Positions 27,701-37,010 of a stretch of DNA of 64,000 bases are shown here, piece by piece. The stretch covers positions 1 through 64,000 of the forward strand of contig JAFZDJ010000019.1 in the NCBI GenBank assembly GCA_017561265.1. Direction: 5' to 3'. The translations under genes and the position numbers were made by a program. The DNA comes from Bacteroidales bacterium (GTDB lineage Bacteria; Bacteroidota; Bacteroidia; Bacteroidales; UBA932). Below the pieces are notes generated by a model that did not search any database, was not told the origin of the DNA, and saw nothing but the letters and a program-made list of their open reading frames with translations. The stretch's first letter is position 1. Each line of letters begins with the position of its first letter.

Positions 27701-30700
27701 TCGATACACTCTCTGATACATCACAAGCAAACATATTGGAAATGATTGGCGGTAAACGTAACGCCAATATAGTTTCCGCGCTTCTGAAGAATTTCGCTGT
27801 TGCTGAGGAAGCTTTGGCTGTGTCCGCTGAATCTGCTGGCTCTGCACTTGCAGAAAACGAAAAGGTTTTGGAATCTATCCAGGGAAAACTTGATATTCTT
27901 ACTGCAACATTTGAGTCTCTGTCTTCCAATGTACTGGATAGTGAGCTGGTAAAAATGGTTGTTGATATTCTTACCGGAATACTATCTTTCACGGATGGAG
28001 TGATATCGATTATTGATTATTTAGGTGGTCTGCAGACAATTTTACTATCTATTGTGGCTGTTTTAGCGATGTCTCAGGGAGGTCTAATTGCTTACAAAAC
28101 ACAGCTATTTTCGATTACCGCCGGTAAATCGATTCTTAAATTTTTCTTAAATCTAAAGAATGGTTTAATAGATATTGTTTCAATAATTCCTAATGCAATT
28201 ACAGCATGGAAGGCGTATAAGGCTGAAATGATATCTTTTAGCGCAGCGATGCAGGCTTCTATACCGATTATCGGTTTGGTACTTGCGGCAATCACACTGG
28301 TTACTACTGGAATATCTGCATATAACCGTAGTCAGGAGGAGGCACGACAGAAAGCTATAGACGCAGCCAACAGTGCGGCTTCACTTAATGAAGAAATTTC
28401 AGATCTTGTTAATACATATGCTCGACTCTCTGAGGCTGTAAAAACTGACGATTCTGTAAAAGAATCTCTTATCAAAACAGAAGACGAGCTGAAGAAAAGG
28501 CTTGATCTTGAAGGAGAAAGTCTTGACCGACTTATTGAAAAATACGGTACTCTTGACGAAGCAATAAAAAGAGCTGCAACTTCAGAACTTCGTGAGCAAC
28601 TACGTGATATATATGGTGGTATCAATGATGCAGAAGAAGAGCTTGTAAATGCAGCAAAGCCAGAAGGTCTCGCTAAAAAGGGACTTAATCATATTATTAC
28701 AACCTGGGGTGCTGATGAGATAGCTGAGAATCAAAAAGCACTGAAGGCACTTGTCAAAGAAGGCTTTATCACTGATGGAATGTACGGCTCCCGTGGGTTT
28801 GAATTCTGGTTTAGCGATATGGACTTATCATCTGCCGATGGTATTGTTGCTGCTCATGATAAACTCGGTCAAATGATCGATGTGGTTATTGAATCTGCCG
28901 GCAGAGAAAATGCTATATTTGATGCTTTGTATGATACATATAGTAAAGTGAGCAGTGAAGTAAAGTCTCTCGACGATCTATATGAAGCTGCAAATAAAAG
29001 TCTGGCTGAAATTCAGGTAGTGAATGCTACAGTCGGCAGAGATTTACCTAAGACAACCGAAGAATACAATGCCTTCAGACAGTCTATTATTGATTCTACT
29101 GCTGCGGCAGGAGGATTTATTGGTGAGATTTCTGACATCGAATCTGTTGTTGATTCGATTCTACACACATCATATCCTGAGTTCTCTAAATTTTTCAATA
29201 CTGTATCCGAAGGTGCCGCAGGTTCATCAAATTCACTTGTAAAGATAACATCCAGTTATTACTCTACCATTTCCCTTCTGAAGGATGCGTTGAAGGAATA
29301 CGAGGAGGCAGGAACAGTATCAGTAGATACATACAATGCACTCATTGATTCTGGATACGATCTCGAAAATCTCTTTAAGTTTACATCTGACGGTATCGAA
29401 CTGCAGGCAGATTCTCTCGATTCTTCTATAGAAAAAATCAACGAAGAAACTGGGGCAAAACTGATCAATGCCAATGCGACCGAAGATAATATTGCCGCCG
29501 TATTACGATACTCTAATTCTCTGAAGCAAGAGGATGATGCAGTAGAAGCGACATTAGAATCCATCAAAGACCTTGTCGATATGGAAACCGAGCTTCAGGA
29601 TGGTGTGGAGTATAGCACAATCCAAATGCTTGAGATACTGGAACAATATCCCGAGCTGTCATCCCACATTGAAGAAACAACCAATGGTTATAAGATTGAA
29701 GCAGATGCTATACAGGATCTGGTAAAAGTTAAGGCTGAGCTGTATCGTCAGAACGAAAAAGAACTTGCACAAGCGGCACGAAAAACGCTTGTTGATACTC
29801 GTAGTTATGCAAAGGCTGCTGATGTAACCGATGAAATCTTCGAAGATTTTTATGCCGAGACAGGCAAGCAGATTACCACATTCGAGCAATATGCTGAAGC
29901 TTATGCAAAGCGGTTCCCTGATAATGGCGGTATTTCCGGCGTAGCAGAAGAAGTAATCAAGTATGCCGAAGCTCTGATAAAAATGAATTCTGCTTCTGAT
30001 GTCATAGATGATATTGTAAGTGGAAATATATATCAGGGGTATAATCCGGAAGATGAAAAGAAAAAGAAGGATGAGGATGTAGAAACGGCGTTTGAGCTTG
30101 AATATAAGCGTCGTCAACACCTTCTGAACATGGACAAGATATCTGTTGCGGATTATCTTGCATGGCTTCGAACTGCGTATCAGGAGTCCTATGCCGCTGG
30201 TGAGATGGAACTGGATGATTACTACAGTTACAAAGAAGAAGTATATGAAAAAGAAAAGGAACTGTTTGCGGATTCTATAGCCGACACAGAACATCAGATT
30301 GAACTTCTTAATAACGCTCCGGCAGATAATACGGAAACCATTATAACTCTTTACCGACAGCTACAGGAGAGAGTTCATGCACAGGCTGAATATTATCGTT
30401 CTCAGGGACTTGAAGATAATCACTCTCTTATTCAGGAACTTCAGAATCAGTGGTGGGGGTATGAACAGGAAATTGCTCGTATACGAAGCGACACGTTCGA
30501 TAATTATCTGACGGAGAGTAAGCACAGCATCGAGACCATGCGTGCAGACGGTGCTGATGCCAACGAAGTCCTTAATTCCTGGAAGGTAATTCTCTCCAGA
30601 ATCAATGAGGAAATTGAGTATTACTCTGGAATTGGCAGCGAAGAAGCACGGAATAGCATACGCTCTCTGCTTGATGAGGCTGAAGATGTCAAGCAGGAAA

Positions 30701-32781
30701 TGCTTGATTACATTGAAGAATTTGTCGCAGAGGCTAATGATACCCTTGATGGTTTACAGAATGCCTATACTACCTTTATGGATGCTGCCAAGGAATATGC
30801 TTCAACTGGAGCTTTGGCACCGGATACAATCCAGTCTATCATTGAACTTGGTCCGAAATATCTTGAATTTCTGTATGATGAAAACGGTCAGCTTACTCTG
30901 AACAAACAGGTTTTGCAGGAAGTGATTGCTGCAAAAACAGAAGAGCTTGCTGTTGAGAATGCTCTTGCGTATGCACGTCAGGTACTGCACGCTGCCGAGC
31001 AGAATGATATGCAGCTTCTTGTATCTCTTACCGATGCCAGTGCGTCTGCAAGCAATGCGACATGGGATATGGCTTATGCAACGCTTGGTTTGGCAAAAGC
31101 CATAGGTACGGCAAATGGCATGGACGTATCGTATTTTGATGATGCTGCGGATTATCTTGCCAAAATGCAGTCTCTGGCTAAAACCGCCACAAGCACTATG
31201 TCATCTTATTTTGATACACTGGAAGAAGGATATGTAAGTCAGGCTGATGGTCTTGAACAGATATTGCAGCTTACACAGGATCTGATAAAATGGGAAAATG
31301 AACAGCAAATAGAAGCTCTTGAGGAGCAGAAGAATGATTATGCTGATATCATTGACCAGAAGAAGGAAATGCTTGCTATCACCAAGGAGCAGGTCAATAG
31401 AGAACGCAGTCTGTCAGATAAACTTGAAGAAATTGCAAAGCTGCAGGCGCAGATTTCACAGCTATCACTTGATGATAGTCGTGAAGCACAGGCAGAAAAG
31501 CGTACCCTTGAGGCAGAATTGGCTGAACTTCAGAAAGATCTTGCGAATGATCAGTATGATCATTCAATTGAAGTTTCCGAAGAAGCTCTCGATAAGGAAC
31601 TTGAGGATTTCGAACAAACCAAGGATGATGAAATTAAAGCACTTGAAGATATGCTTGGAAGTGCTGAAAAACTTTATCAGGCAGCAATCGAACGCATCGA
31701 TTCTGACTGGGAGGGGCTTTATGCAGATCTTCTATACTGGAATGAAAATTATGGTTCCACACTGCAGGCTGATTTAATATCTGCATGGGATGCTGCGTCT
31801 GAAGCTGTTCAGCGGTATGGCTCTTTTGTTGAAGCTCTTGAAGGAGTAAAAGGCAATTCAAATCTTGGCAATTTCTCCGGTGAAATCAGCGGATCATATG
31901 GTTCTTCGGAAAATAACGATTATACCTCCGCAAGTTCCCTGCTCTCTTCTATGAAGAAAAATTCCCTTGCATGGTTTACAGCAGAGTCGGATGAACGATC
32001 CAGCATAGAATCTGCACAGCGCGATCTGGCAGCTCAATGGGAAGAACTGTTTGGTGAACGTCTTACAAGCAGGAACGGATCCTGGTATCGTCCCAATGGA
32101 GATCTTCTGTATCGCTTGACTGATGATGAAGTTGGTACCGCCATTGTCAAAGAGATGGAGAAGAATGCAGATGCATGGCATACAGCTGCCGGAGTTCGTG
32201 AACAAAATGCTCTTGCTCAGAGAAATGAAGAACTTGCAAAACTGCTTGAACAGTATCTCGGACAGGAAATCGCAAAAACAAGTGACGGTGTATGGTGGCT
32301 TGGCAACAGAAAGCTGTTTGATGTTTACCATGACGGCGGCGTTGTGGGTGGCTCTCCTACATTGAAACAAAATGAGGTTATGGCAATCCTTGAAGACAGA
32401 GAGATAGTTCTGGACGATCAGAAGGAAAACACACTTTACCGTATTATTGATTTTGTCTCTGTTCTCTCTGAAAAACTCGGCAAAGTTTTAGATCCTGGGA
32501 AGATTGGTCAAATTTTCGGAGGAGTATCTTCTGTAGGTGCGACCACATCCGTTGGTGAGGCTGTACGGAAAAAGGCTGAAGAAGCTATCAGTTCGATCCG
32601 TAATTCTACATCCTCTTATGCGATAGAACATATTGAAGTGACAGCCCCTGTTCAGGTTGTTCAGAAACTTGACGATGCAGAGATTCGCCATCATGCAAAT
32701 ACAATTGGTGCTGTATCTGCTGAATACATAAAGGAAGGATTCACCAAGCGTGGAATACGTAAAGGAGCTTCCTTGATTTAA
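24769..32781 (+). CDS. Tail tape measure protein, very long
   Basis: 2670 aa. A TP901-type tape measure core is visible at res ~745-930 (ARLGYSLGEAEHMADAAIVY, SGGVGDALLRSAAAMHSAGN). Before it is an Ala/Glu/Lys-rich coiled coil (~428-537). Hydrophobic, probably membrane-inserting segments lie at ~1080-1107 and ~1163-1187. Long heptad-like coiled coils follow (e.g. ~2180-2310), and the C terminus contains YHDGGVVGGSPTLK (~2517-2530), a common tape measure tail motif. At ~0.15 nm per residue it predicts a tail near 400 nm. No lytic enzyme domain was seen inside it. Confidence 0.93.
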   Translation: MADISLLFDVAGGTSIDKGSGKLIKEQLAGIIRNINESPLQIKVQADETSLQAFGARIQEITSSIGSVKAIDLNSAELVSGMRSVAQIATAIGGATETWQRMDVTLDSISEDLTALQNLLTDITKALPRTGSALERMAAADSSGLDDLIRKLEELRELIVQINDKNFSVTNVFEYKKGSGGGTEELELYRTRALETLRVVNMLSDEMSRVSNNAGTSAAFAKALTTSGEFNNFWSLSEKFKGTDYYTGEIAGASTIASLNKIIGLLSEYMRVYGAILTQARSGGVDTIIPDTSGLDRAIQQIEAYDARAKAVEKTFTDAARAAAGLNTPENTGAERVLQDTTSQANRVRELCSEISGMFDALRGKILETFDFSSVPMDISGIKSVIEQIKKEFDGIEIRVGAGSTDSSGSTKKRGGSGGRKKGTDPVKAEEDAAWKSYLAWQEAEEKKQAEIEESWLERQSILQKEEAAIEAAARKEIEAYEKVEDAREKAAEKAALEAENARQREADAAEKAARVQEAAAERAAKEAETEEIRRLNLLKQSQDLLNSMQSKQTKWSGASENDVANIKAYVIDLSEAREQFDAGTLSADDFQMKLLELKNRFAEYVGAVREASEDTSVLTKGTQAHGAALQSTERLLRTANDALVKYTAAKDGKSDVDYKKIESYASALTELRNRLIYGTITQKEFNDEISVLRSGITGSISKIKEAGEATLTWSERYGNLTQKFAEWFSVARVVSFLYQQMQRMVNSVVELDIAMTELRKVTDETDAAYDRFLTNAALRTKALGASLTDVVTSTADFARLGYSLGEAEHMADAAIVYKNVGDGIEDINQASESIIATMQAFGIEANYVMAIVDKFNAIGNKFAISSGGVGDALLRSAAAMHSAGNTIDETVALIAAANTIVQNPDTVGTTLKTVSMYLRAAKTEAEEAGESTDGMASSVSELRQEILDLTGQRVDIQIDENTFKGTYQILKELSSVFDTLSDTSQANILEMIGGKRNANIVSALLKNFAVAEEALAVSAESAGSALAENEKVLESIQGKLDILTATFESLSSNVLDSELVKMVVDILTGILSFTDGVISIIDYLGGLQTILLSIVAVLAMSQGGLIAYKTQLFSITAGKSILKFFLNLKNGLIDIVSIIPNAITAWKAYKAEMISFSAAMQASIPIIGLVLAAITLVTTGISAYNRSQEEARQKAIDAANSAASLNEEISDLVNTYARLSEAVKTDDSVKESLIKTEDELKKRLDLEGESLDRLIEKYGTLDEAIKRAATSELREQLRDIYGGINDAEEELVNAAKPEGLAKKGLNHIITTWGADEIAENQKALKALVKEGFITDGMYGSRGFEFWFSDMDLSSADGIVAAHDKLGQMIDVVIESAGRENAIFDALYDTYSKVSSEVKSLDDLYEAANKSLAEIQVVNATVGRDLPKTTEEYNAFRQSIIDSTAAAGGFIGEISDIESVVDSILHTSYPEFSKFFNTVSEGAAGSSNSLVKITSSYYSTISLLKDALKEYEEAGTVSVDTYNALIDSGYDLENLFKFTSDGIELQADSLDSSIEKINEETGAKLINANATEDNIAAVLRYSNSLKQEDDAVEATLESIKDLVDMETELQDGVEYSTIQMLEILEQYPELSSHIEETTNGYKIEADAIQDLVKVKAELYRQNEKELAQAARKTLVDTRSYAKAADVTDEIFEDFYAETGKQITTFEQYAEAYAKRFPDNGGISGVAEEVIKYAEALIKMNSASDVIDDIVSGNIYQGYNPEDEKKKKDEDVETAFELEYKRRQHLLNMDKISVADYLAWLRTAYQESYAAGEMELDDYYSYKEEVYEKEKELFADSIADTEHQIELLNNAPADNTETIITLYRQLQERVHAQAEYYRSQGLEDNHSLIQELQNQWWGYEQEIARIRSDTFDNYLTESKHSIETMRADGADANEVLNSWKVILSRINEEIEYYSGIGSEEARNSIRSLLDEAEDVKQEMLDYIEEFVAEANDTLDGLQNAYTTFMDAAKEYASTGALAPDTIQSIIELGPKYLEFLYDENGQLTLNKQVLQEVIAAKTEELAVENALAYARQVLHAAEQNDMQLLVSLTDASASASNATWDMAYATLGLAKAIGTANGMDVSYFDDAADYLAKMQSLAKTATSTMSSYFDTLEEGYVSQADGLEQILQLTQDLIKWENEQQIEALEEQKNDYADIIDQKKEMLAITKEQVNRERSLSDKLEEIAKLQAQISQLSLDDSREAQAEKRTLEAELAELQKDLANDQYDHSIEVSEEALDKELEDFEQTKDDEIKALEDMLGSAEKLYQAAIERIDSDWEGLYADLLYWNENYGSTLQADLISAWDAASEAVQRYGSFVEALEGVKGNSNLGNFSGEISGSYGSSENNDYTSASSLLSSMKKNSLAWFTAESDERSSIESAQRDLAAQWEELFGERLTSRNGSWYRPNGDLLYRLTDDEVGTAIVKEMEKNADAWHTAAGVREQNALAQRNEELAKLLEQYLGQEIAKTSDGVWWLGNRKLFDVYHDGGVVGGSPTLKQNEVMAILEDREIVLDDQKENTLYRIIDFVSVLSEKLGKVLDPGKIGQIFGGVSSVGATTSVGEAVRKKAEEAISSIRNSTSSYAIEHIEVTAPVQVVQKLDDAEIRHHANTIGAVSAEYIKEGFTKRGIRKGASLI

Positions 32782-32844
32782 CTTTAAGGAGATATGCTTT
32801 CATGAATAATGCAGGCATATCTCTCTATATATGGAGGTGATAAC

Positions 32845-35800
32845 TTGGTAGTTGACTTTTCGACATTCGACTGTGCCAGAAAACCTACACTTGTACTAAA
32901 AAATCTTGATGGTACACCGATACAGACGCTTGGTTATGCCTTCCATTGCGCTGTTGATTTGGCGTACAATGAAATATCTACTTTGACATTTGAGCTTCCG
33001 GCTTATGCAGATGGTGTTGCCGTTCCTCATTATGGTGAAGTTGTTGGTATGAGAATTGTCGATCTGGTTGGATGCGGACAATTTCTGCTAATTGATCCAG
33101 AGGAAGAAGATGACGGTATTTGCAAGATAAAATCCTGCAAGGCATATTCTCTTGAGTACGAATTTGCTAAAAAAGATATCTTTCTGGAAGCCGGAACCTT
33201 TAACTTTTTTGACGGTATTAACACAAATAACCCCAATACAATCGTTGGGAGAATCCGTGAAGTGATGCCGGACTGGACATTTGATATCGATGCTTCCCTT
33301 GTCGGTAAATACCGTACATTCGATGATACTAAGAAAAAGGTATATGATTTTATCAAATCTGATTTGCAGGAAAAATACGGATGTATATTTGATTTTGACA
33401 CCTACAATCGTGTGGTTCATGTAATCAGTGTTGCATCCTCCGTCCCAACAAAGCAGATATATCTTTCATCCGATTCTCTCATCAAGAAGATTGAAATTGA
33501 TGAAGACAGTGATAGCATTGTTACCTGTCTTGATGTCAGCGGCGCAGACGATGTTTCCATTCGCAGTGTAAACCCTACTGGTACAAATAAAATTTACAAT
33601 CTTGACTACTTCATGAACATGACCAATTTCAATCAGGAAATGATTGATAAGTGGCGTAAGTGGGAATCAGACTGTAAGTCCTATCAGACAGTATATTATG
33701 ATACTACAATGATATATAACATGAAGCTGCTTGCCATTGTAACCGCACAAGCAGAGCTTGCGGATCTGGAAGCAGAGCTGACGGCATTGCAGAATGTGCA
33801 GGCGACTGTTATCCAAGGGATTGCACAGGGGATCAAATCTCAGAGCGATCTTGATGATATCAATTCGGACATTGCGGATTATAGGAGAATCATTTCTTCT
33901 TCTAAAGAGCAGATTGCTTCTATGAAGGAAGAAGCGAAAGATTTGTACGAACAGCTTTATAGTATCAATGATACACTTGCTTTTGAGAATTATTTCACAG
34001 ATCGAGAATTGCGGATTCTGCGAAGATATTTTCTTGAAGATTCCATTCAGGACAATTCCTTTGTTGCTCAAACTGCTGTGTCTTATCATGACGATGAGTA
34101 TACGGTTCAGATTGCGAATGGAACTGCTGTAATTTCTGCTGAGTCTAAGATTACTACGACTACAGATTCTGCCGGAAACACAATAACTTCTTTTGTTGGC
34201 GGCTCATTTACGCTCGGTACTCTGACAGGTGGTATTATTCGTGCCACTCTTTCTGCGAACAGCGATGGGACATCTGTATTTGCGGGATATCTTGAAAACG
34301 GCGAGATCGGAGAGGCAGTATTTGATACCGGGAATATCACGATTTCCGGTAAGCTGACATACAGCAATCGGAATGTTTCGATTACAAACGGACGGCTTTA
34401 TTTCACAGAAAATGCAAATGAATATACAAAGCATCAGGTGGAATGGGAGCTTCTGGAATATGGTACGCAGGTACTTGCAGAACACGCAAGTCCCACATAT
34501 AACTTTTCTGTTGATTGTGTAAATTTCCTGAATTTGGATGATTACATTATTTTCAGAAACCAACTTACTCTTGGTCAACGGGTATATCTGAATCTGGATG
34601 ATGCGATACTTGAACCTTATGTAGTCGAAGTTCATCTGGAGTTTGATGATCCGACTGGTTTTACGGTATCTTTCAGCAGTTCATACACATCATTTGACAA
34701 GTCTTTTGCTCTTTCAAAACTCCTTGACCAAAGTGTTTCTATGGGTAAGACCCTAAGCCAAAACAGTGGTGCATATGGAGCTTTCGTAAACAGCGGGGCT
34801 TCTTCTGCTGTCAAGGACTTCATGGATTCTGCACTTGATATTGCAAAGAATGCTGTACTTTCTTCTAAGAATCAGGCGATCACGTTCGATGATACCGGTA
34901 TTCGTGTACGAAAGTGGAAGGACAAGGAGTCTCAGACATATGAACCGGAAGAAATCTGGATTGTAGACAATGTGATTGCTTTTACCGATGACAACTGGTC
35001 TACAGCGAAAATGGCTATCGGTAAAGTATTTGATCCGAACCTTGGGTCATACACTCCTGCCGAAAGTGTTTATAACCCGAATTTGACTTATTATGTGAAG
35101 TCCGGAGATACATATGTCCGTTATACCTATAATGCAGACACATGGTCGGATGATTACCCTAATCTTTATTATAAGAGCGGCGGTACGGCATACGGTATTG
35201 TAGCTCCGTATATTGTCGGCACTTTGCTTGCAGGGCAGAATTTAATCATTGATACTGAAAACGGATGTTTCAGGGTTGACAGCAGTGGTGTATATATTGA
35301 CTCTTTGAGATTTTACATTACGCACGGAGATGGTACTACAAATTCTCTTGTAGGGGAATTGGATGCCCGTGATGATGCTATTGCAGAAGATTTTAATGAA
35401 GCTCTTGAACTTATCACAGAAGATCTTGAAGCGGTTGCGGATGGGCAGATTGTTACTTATTATCAGGCTGATACACCGACTGAGGCTAAAAAAGGCGATC
35501 TTTGGTTTGTGAATGGTAAGAATACAGATTCTGTCGAATTTGAATACGGGAAACTTTATCGTTATAACGGAACCTCATGGGATTCTATTGCAGACCCGGA
35601 AGTTGTGGAAGCGGTAAAAGCTGCTGGTACTGCACAGGCAACCGCAGATAAGAAAATTGTTTCCTATTATCAGGCTAAGACACCTACGGAGTGTGGCGAG
35701 GGAGATATCTGGTATGTCACCGGCGAAAACTCTGATGGTTTCACCAAAGGTAAACTCTATCGTTTTGATGGTACAGGCTGGAATCTTGTGGAAGACAGTT

Positions 35801-36999
35801 CGATTCAGGAAGTCAAGGACGAGCTTCTGGAGACTAATAAAACCCTGTCTGAGATTATAGATACTGAAGGATATCTGAAAGCAGACATGATGAGTGGTGT
35901 TATTGATTCATCAAAGTCTCAGATGCAGTCTGCGACTGGAAACGTGCTTTTCGATTCTGACGGTATCTGGTTGCTCAATGCAACTCAGAAGGAATTGGCT
36001 ACAAAAGCTATCTGGATGAACGAAAACGGTATGCTCTTTGGTTCTGGTACTGCTTCGGCTGATCCTGCAAGCACATGGAATTGGACTACGGCTATCAATC
36101 ACAATGGCATCGTAGCTGATGCTATTGCGGCTGGGAAACTGAGTGGTATGCAGATTGTTGGTGGCAGTCTTAATATCGGAAACGGTACTTTTGTTGTTGA
36201 TTCAAACGGGAATCTTAAAGCAACAAGCGGTACATTTAGTGGTACGGTAAAAGGTGCTACATTCCAAGATAGCTCCGGAAATAACATGATGTCAGGCGGA
36301 AAATTCACAGGTGATTATCTTGATCTCAGCGGTATCAATGTTGGTAACGGTAACTTTGTTGTAGATGATTCCGGCAATGTTACAGTGAAAGGCAAGATTG
36401 TCATGGGAGCTGGTTCCAGTATTGCATGGGGACAGATCGATGAAACAGGAAGCACAGCATATAAGAATGCGAATTCGGCTTTAAGTACCGCAAATACAGC
36501 GGCTTCGGATGCGGCTAATGCGGCGGCTGATGCAGAAGATGCTTATAATATGGCGTATGATGCAGAAATTGCAGCGGGAGAGGCTCTCAGTTCCGCAGAA
36601 GAAGCAGAAGCAATCGCAAAGAAGATAGCTAATGGTACATATTCTGGCGGCACATTTATTAACGGCACATCAATTTATTCTCCTGAAATTTATGGCAATG
36701 AGATTAGTGTTTTACCGGATCCAGATGATACAGATAATACCGATGGTGGATTCTCTGTCTGGGGATATTTTGCGGGAACATTAAGAGAAATGTTTAAGAT
36801 TCAATACCATGACGCAGGCAGTGCGCCGATAACTAATCTTACTGCATGGGGTGTATTACGTCTCAATTATCCTACAATTGCTGATTCTATTGAATTTGAA
36901 GGCTCTTCTGATAGCCCATGTCTTGCATATGGCTATATTGATTTTTCTAATGCGACTGTAACCGGTCTTAGTGGCTCTTCTGTTGCTGTATTTGGATAA
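32845..36999 (+). CDS. Tail tip/baseplate structural protein (Tal-like)
   Basis: 1384 aa; TTG at 32845 chosen because GGAGGTGA lies 4 nt upstream. The N-terminal ~400 residues resemble the phage minor structural/Tal family (adhesion platform under the tail tube), with a helical insertion around res 300-385. The middle has two copies of a ~50-residue beta module, YYQADTPTEAKKGDLWFV and YYQAKTPTECGEGDIWYV (nt ~35440 and ~35647). The C terminus is beta-helix/fibre-like with an Ala-rich coil (~res 1210-1265). No endopeptidase motif was seen. Confidence 0.75.
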   Translation: MVVDFSTFDCARKPTLVLKNLDGTPIQTLGYAFHCAVDLAYNEISTLTFELPAYADGVAVPHYGEVVGMRIVDLVGCGQFLLIDPEEEDDGICKIKSCKAYSLEYEFAKKDIFLEAGTFNFFDGINTNNPNTIVGRIREVMPDWTFDIDASLVGKYRTFDDTKKKVYDFIKSDLQEKYGCIFDFDTYNRVVHVISVASSVPTKQIYLSSDSLIKKIEIDEDSDSIVTCLDVSGADDVSIRSVNPTGTNKIYNLDYFMNMTNFNQEMIDKWRKWESDCKSYQTVYYDTTMIYNMKLLAIVTAQAELADLEAELTALQNVQATVIQGIAQGIKSQSDLDDINSDIADYRRIISSSKEQIASMKEEAKDLYEQLYSINDTLAFENYFTDRELRILRRYFLEDSIQDNSFVAQTAVSYHDDEYTVQIANGTAVISAESKITTTTDSAGNTITSFVGGSFTLGTLTGGIIRATLSANSDGTSVFAGYLENGEIGEAVFDTGNITISGKLTYSNRNVSITNGRLYFTENANEYTKHQVEWELLEYGTQVLAEHASPTYNFSVDCVNFLNLDDYIIFRNQLTLGQRVYLNLDDAILEPYVVEVHLEFDDPTGFTVSFSSSYTSFDKSFALSKLLDQSVSMGKTLSQNSGAYGAFVNSGASSAVKDFMDSALDIAKNAVLSSKNQAITFDDTGIRVRKWKDKESQTYEPEEIWIVDNVIAFTDDNWSTAKMAIGKVFDPNLGSYTPAESVYNPNLTYYVKSGDTYVRYTYNADTWSDDYPNLYYKSGGTAYGIVAPYIVGTLLAGQNLIIDTENGCFRVDSSGVYIDSLRFYITHGDGTTNSLVGELDARDDAIAEDFNEALELITEDLEAVADGQIVTYYQADTPTEAKKGDLWFVNGKNTDSVEFEYGKLYRYNGTSWDSIADPEVVEAVKAAGTAQATADKKIVSYYQAKTPTECGEGDIWYVTGENSDGFTKGKLYRFDGTGWNLVEDSSIQEVKDELLETNKTLSEIIDTEGYLKADMMSGVIDSSKSQMQSATGNVLFDSDGIWLLNATQKELATKAIWMNENGMLFGSGTASADPASTWNWTTAINHNGIVADAIAAGKLSGMQIVGGSLNIGNGTFVVDSNGNLKATSGTFSGTVKGATFQDSSGNNMMSGGKFTGDYLDLSGINVGNGNFVVDDSGNVTVKGKIVMGAGSSIAWGQIDETGSTAYKNANSALSTANTAASDAANAAADAEDAYNMAYDAEIAAGEALSSAEEAEAIAKKIANGTYSGGTFINGTSIYSPEIYGNEISVLPDPDDTDNTDGGFSVWGYFAGTLREMFKIQYHDAGSAPITNLTAWGVLRLNYPTIADSIEFEGSSDSPCLAYGYIDFSNATVTGLSGSSVAVFG

Positions 37000-37010
37000 G
37001 GAGGTAAGGA

